Shown: piece by piece, positions 5,267 through 5,609 of the stretch
Numbering within the stretch: the first letter of the stretch is position 1
Layout: each line of letters opens with the position of its first letter
Source: Myxococcales bacterium
Lineage (GTDB): Bacteria > Myxococcota > Bradymonadia > UBA7976 > UBA1532
Length of the DNA: 5,609 bases
Assembly: GCA_020430675.1 (NCBI GenBank)
Contig: JAGQJJ010000313.1
Span: forward strand, 1-5,609
Direction: 5' to 3'
Made by a program: the position numbers and the translations under genes
The notes under the pieces: generated by a model
Databases searched by the model: none
Seen by the model: the letters and a program-made list of their open reading frames with translations, nothing else
Told to the model about the DNA's origin: nothing

Positions 5267-5609
5267 ATGCACGTCATCTTCGTCGCGCCCGAATTCCCCG
5301 CCAACCAACGCGAATTCGTGCGCGCCCTCAAGCAGATCGGCGCCCGGGTCACCGGCGTCGGCGAACGCCCGATCGAGTGGCTCGATGACCAGCTTCGCGG
5401 CTGGCTCGATGGCTACGAGCATGTGCGCAACGTCACCGACGACGACCAGCTGCTCGCCGCGGTGCGGCGCATTCAGCGGCGGGGCTGGGTCGACCGGCTC
5501 GAAGCCACCATCGAGGCCCATGTGCTGACCGCGGCCCGCGTGCGCGAGGTGGCCGGGCCCATCCCCGGGCTCTCCTCCAAAGCCGCGCTGCTCTGCCGCG
5601 ACAAACCCG
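5267..5609 (+). CDS. ATP-grasp family protein, N-terminal part (partial, runs off right edge)
   Basis: The frame is open for 114 codons from ATG 5267 to the edge. The product begins MHVIFVAPEFPANQREFVRA (1-20), a Rossmann-like pre-ATP-grasp strand and helix that matches the start of the operon's distal ATP-grasp gene (VRVVFVAPFF, then RFVRAV). It continues with WVDRLEATIEAHVLTAARVR (about 76-95) and AGPIPGLSS (about 98-106), aligning with GVDRLLGTLEQ...AGVPGISVD of that paralogue, and ends in CRDKP just where the DK/EK element of the ATP-grasp fold starts. The ATP-binding lysine and metal-binding residues are beyond the window. The catalytic domain is therefore inferred from the paralogue rather than seen. 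It has its own promoter and GAGGT site and is transcribed divergently from the operon, presumably serving the same pathway. Confidence 0.88.
   Translation, partial: MHVIFVAPEFPANQREFVRALKQIGARVTGVGERPIEWLDDQLRGWLDGYEHVRNVTDDDQLLAAVRRIQRRGWVDRLEATIEAHVLTAARVREVAGPIPGLSSKAALLCRDKP

Noticed and set aside
5134..5352. Minus-strand 72-codon ORF spanning the intergenic region
   Set aside because: It overlaps the start of the rightward gene and its promoter, has unconvincing composition and no motif.

Overview
The window is high-GC (roughly two-thirds G+C by eye), densely coded bacterial DNA. Nearly all of it is one compact leftward (minus-strand) operon starting near 5121 and running off the left edge. 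A 145-bp intergenic region separates it from a divergent rightward gene that runs off the right edge. The GC content, gene packing and protein families fit a high-GC Gram-negative lineage, for example Myxococcota or another former deltaproteobacterial group. That placement is a weak inference, because the window holds no taxonomic marker gene.

The leftward operon, in transcription order, is: (1) a cyanophycinase/peptidase S51-like class I amidotransferase-fold protein, split here by a +1 frame change near 4912-4930; (2) a 378-aa alpha/beta-hydrolase esterase with an N-terminal beta-sandwich-like domain, of the enterochelin-esterase type (4194-3058); (3) a 431-aa RimK/glutathione-synthetase-like ATP-grasp protein with a long helical C-terminal region (3053-1758); (4) a compact 243-aa esterase-D-like alpha/beta hydrolase (1761-1030); (5) a carboxylase-type ATP-grasp ligase (1030 to the left edge, partial). 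Three junctions overlap (ATGA, ATGA, TGATG) and the fourth is a 4-nt gap, so the genes are almost certainly co-transcribed and translationally coupled.

The divergent gene (5267 to the right edge, partial) is a second carboxylase-type ATP-grasp. Its N-terminus is recognisably paralogous to that of gene 5. It has a good sigma70-like promoter (TTGTGG-16-TATGAT) and a GAGGT ribosome binding site.

Together the locus encodes three ATP-grasp proteins (ATP-dependent carboxylate-amine/thiol ligases as a class), two serine esterases and one S51-like serine peptidase or amidotransferase-fold protein. The simplest reading is an uncharacterised pathway that builds, and trims or hydrolyses, a small peptide-like or amide/ester-linked metabolite or polymer. 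There is no NRPS, no obvious precursor peptide and no transporter in the window. The substrate cannot be read from the sequence. Long plus-strand ORFs opposite the operon are high-GC shadows and are not annotated.
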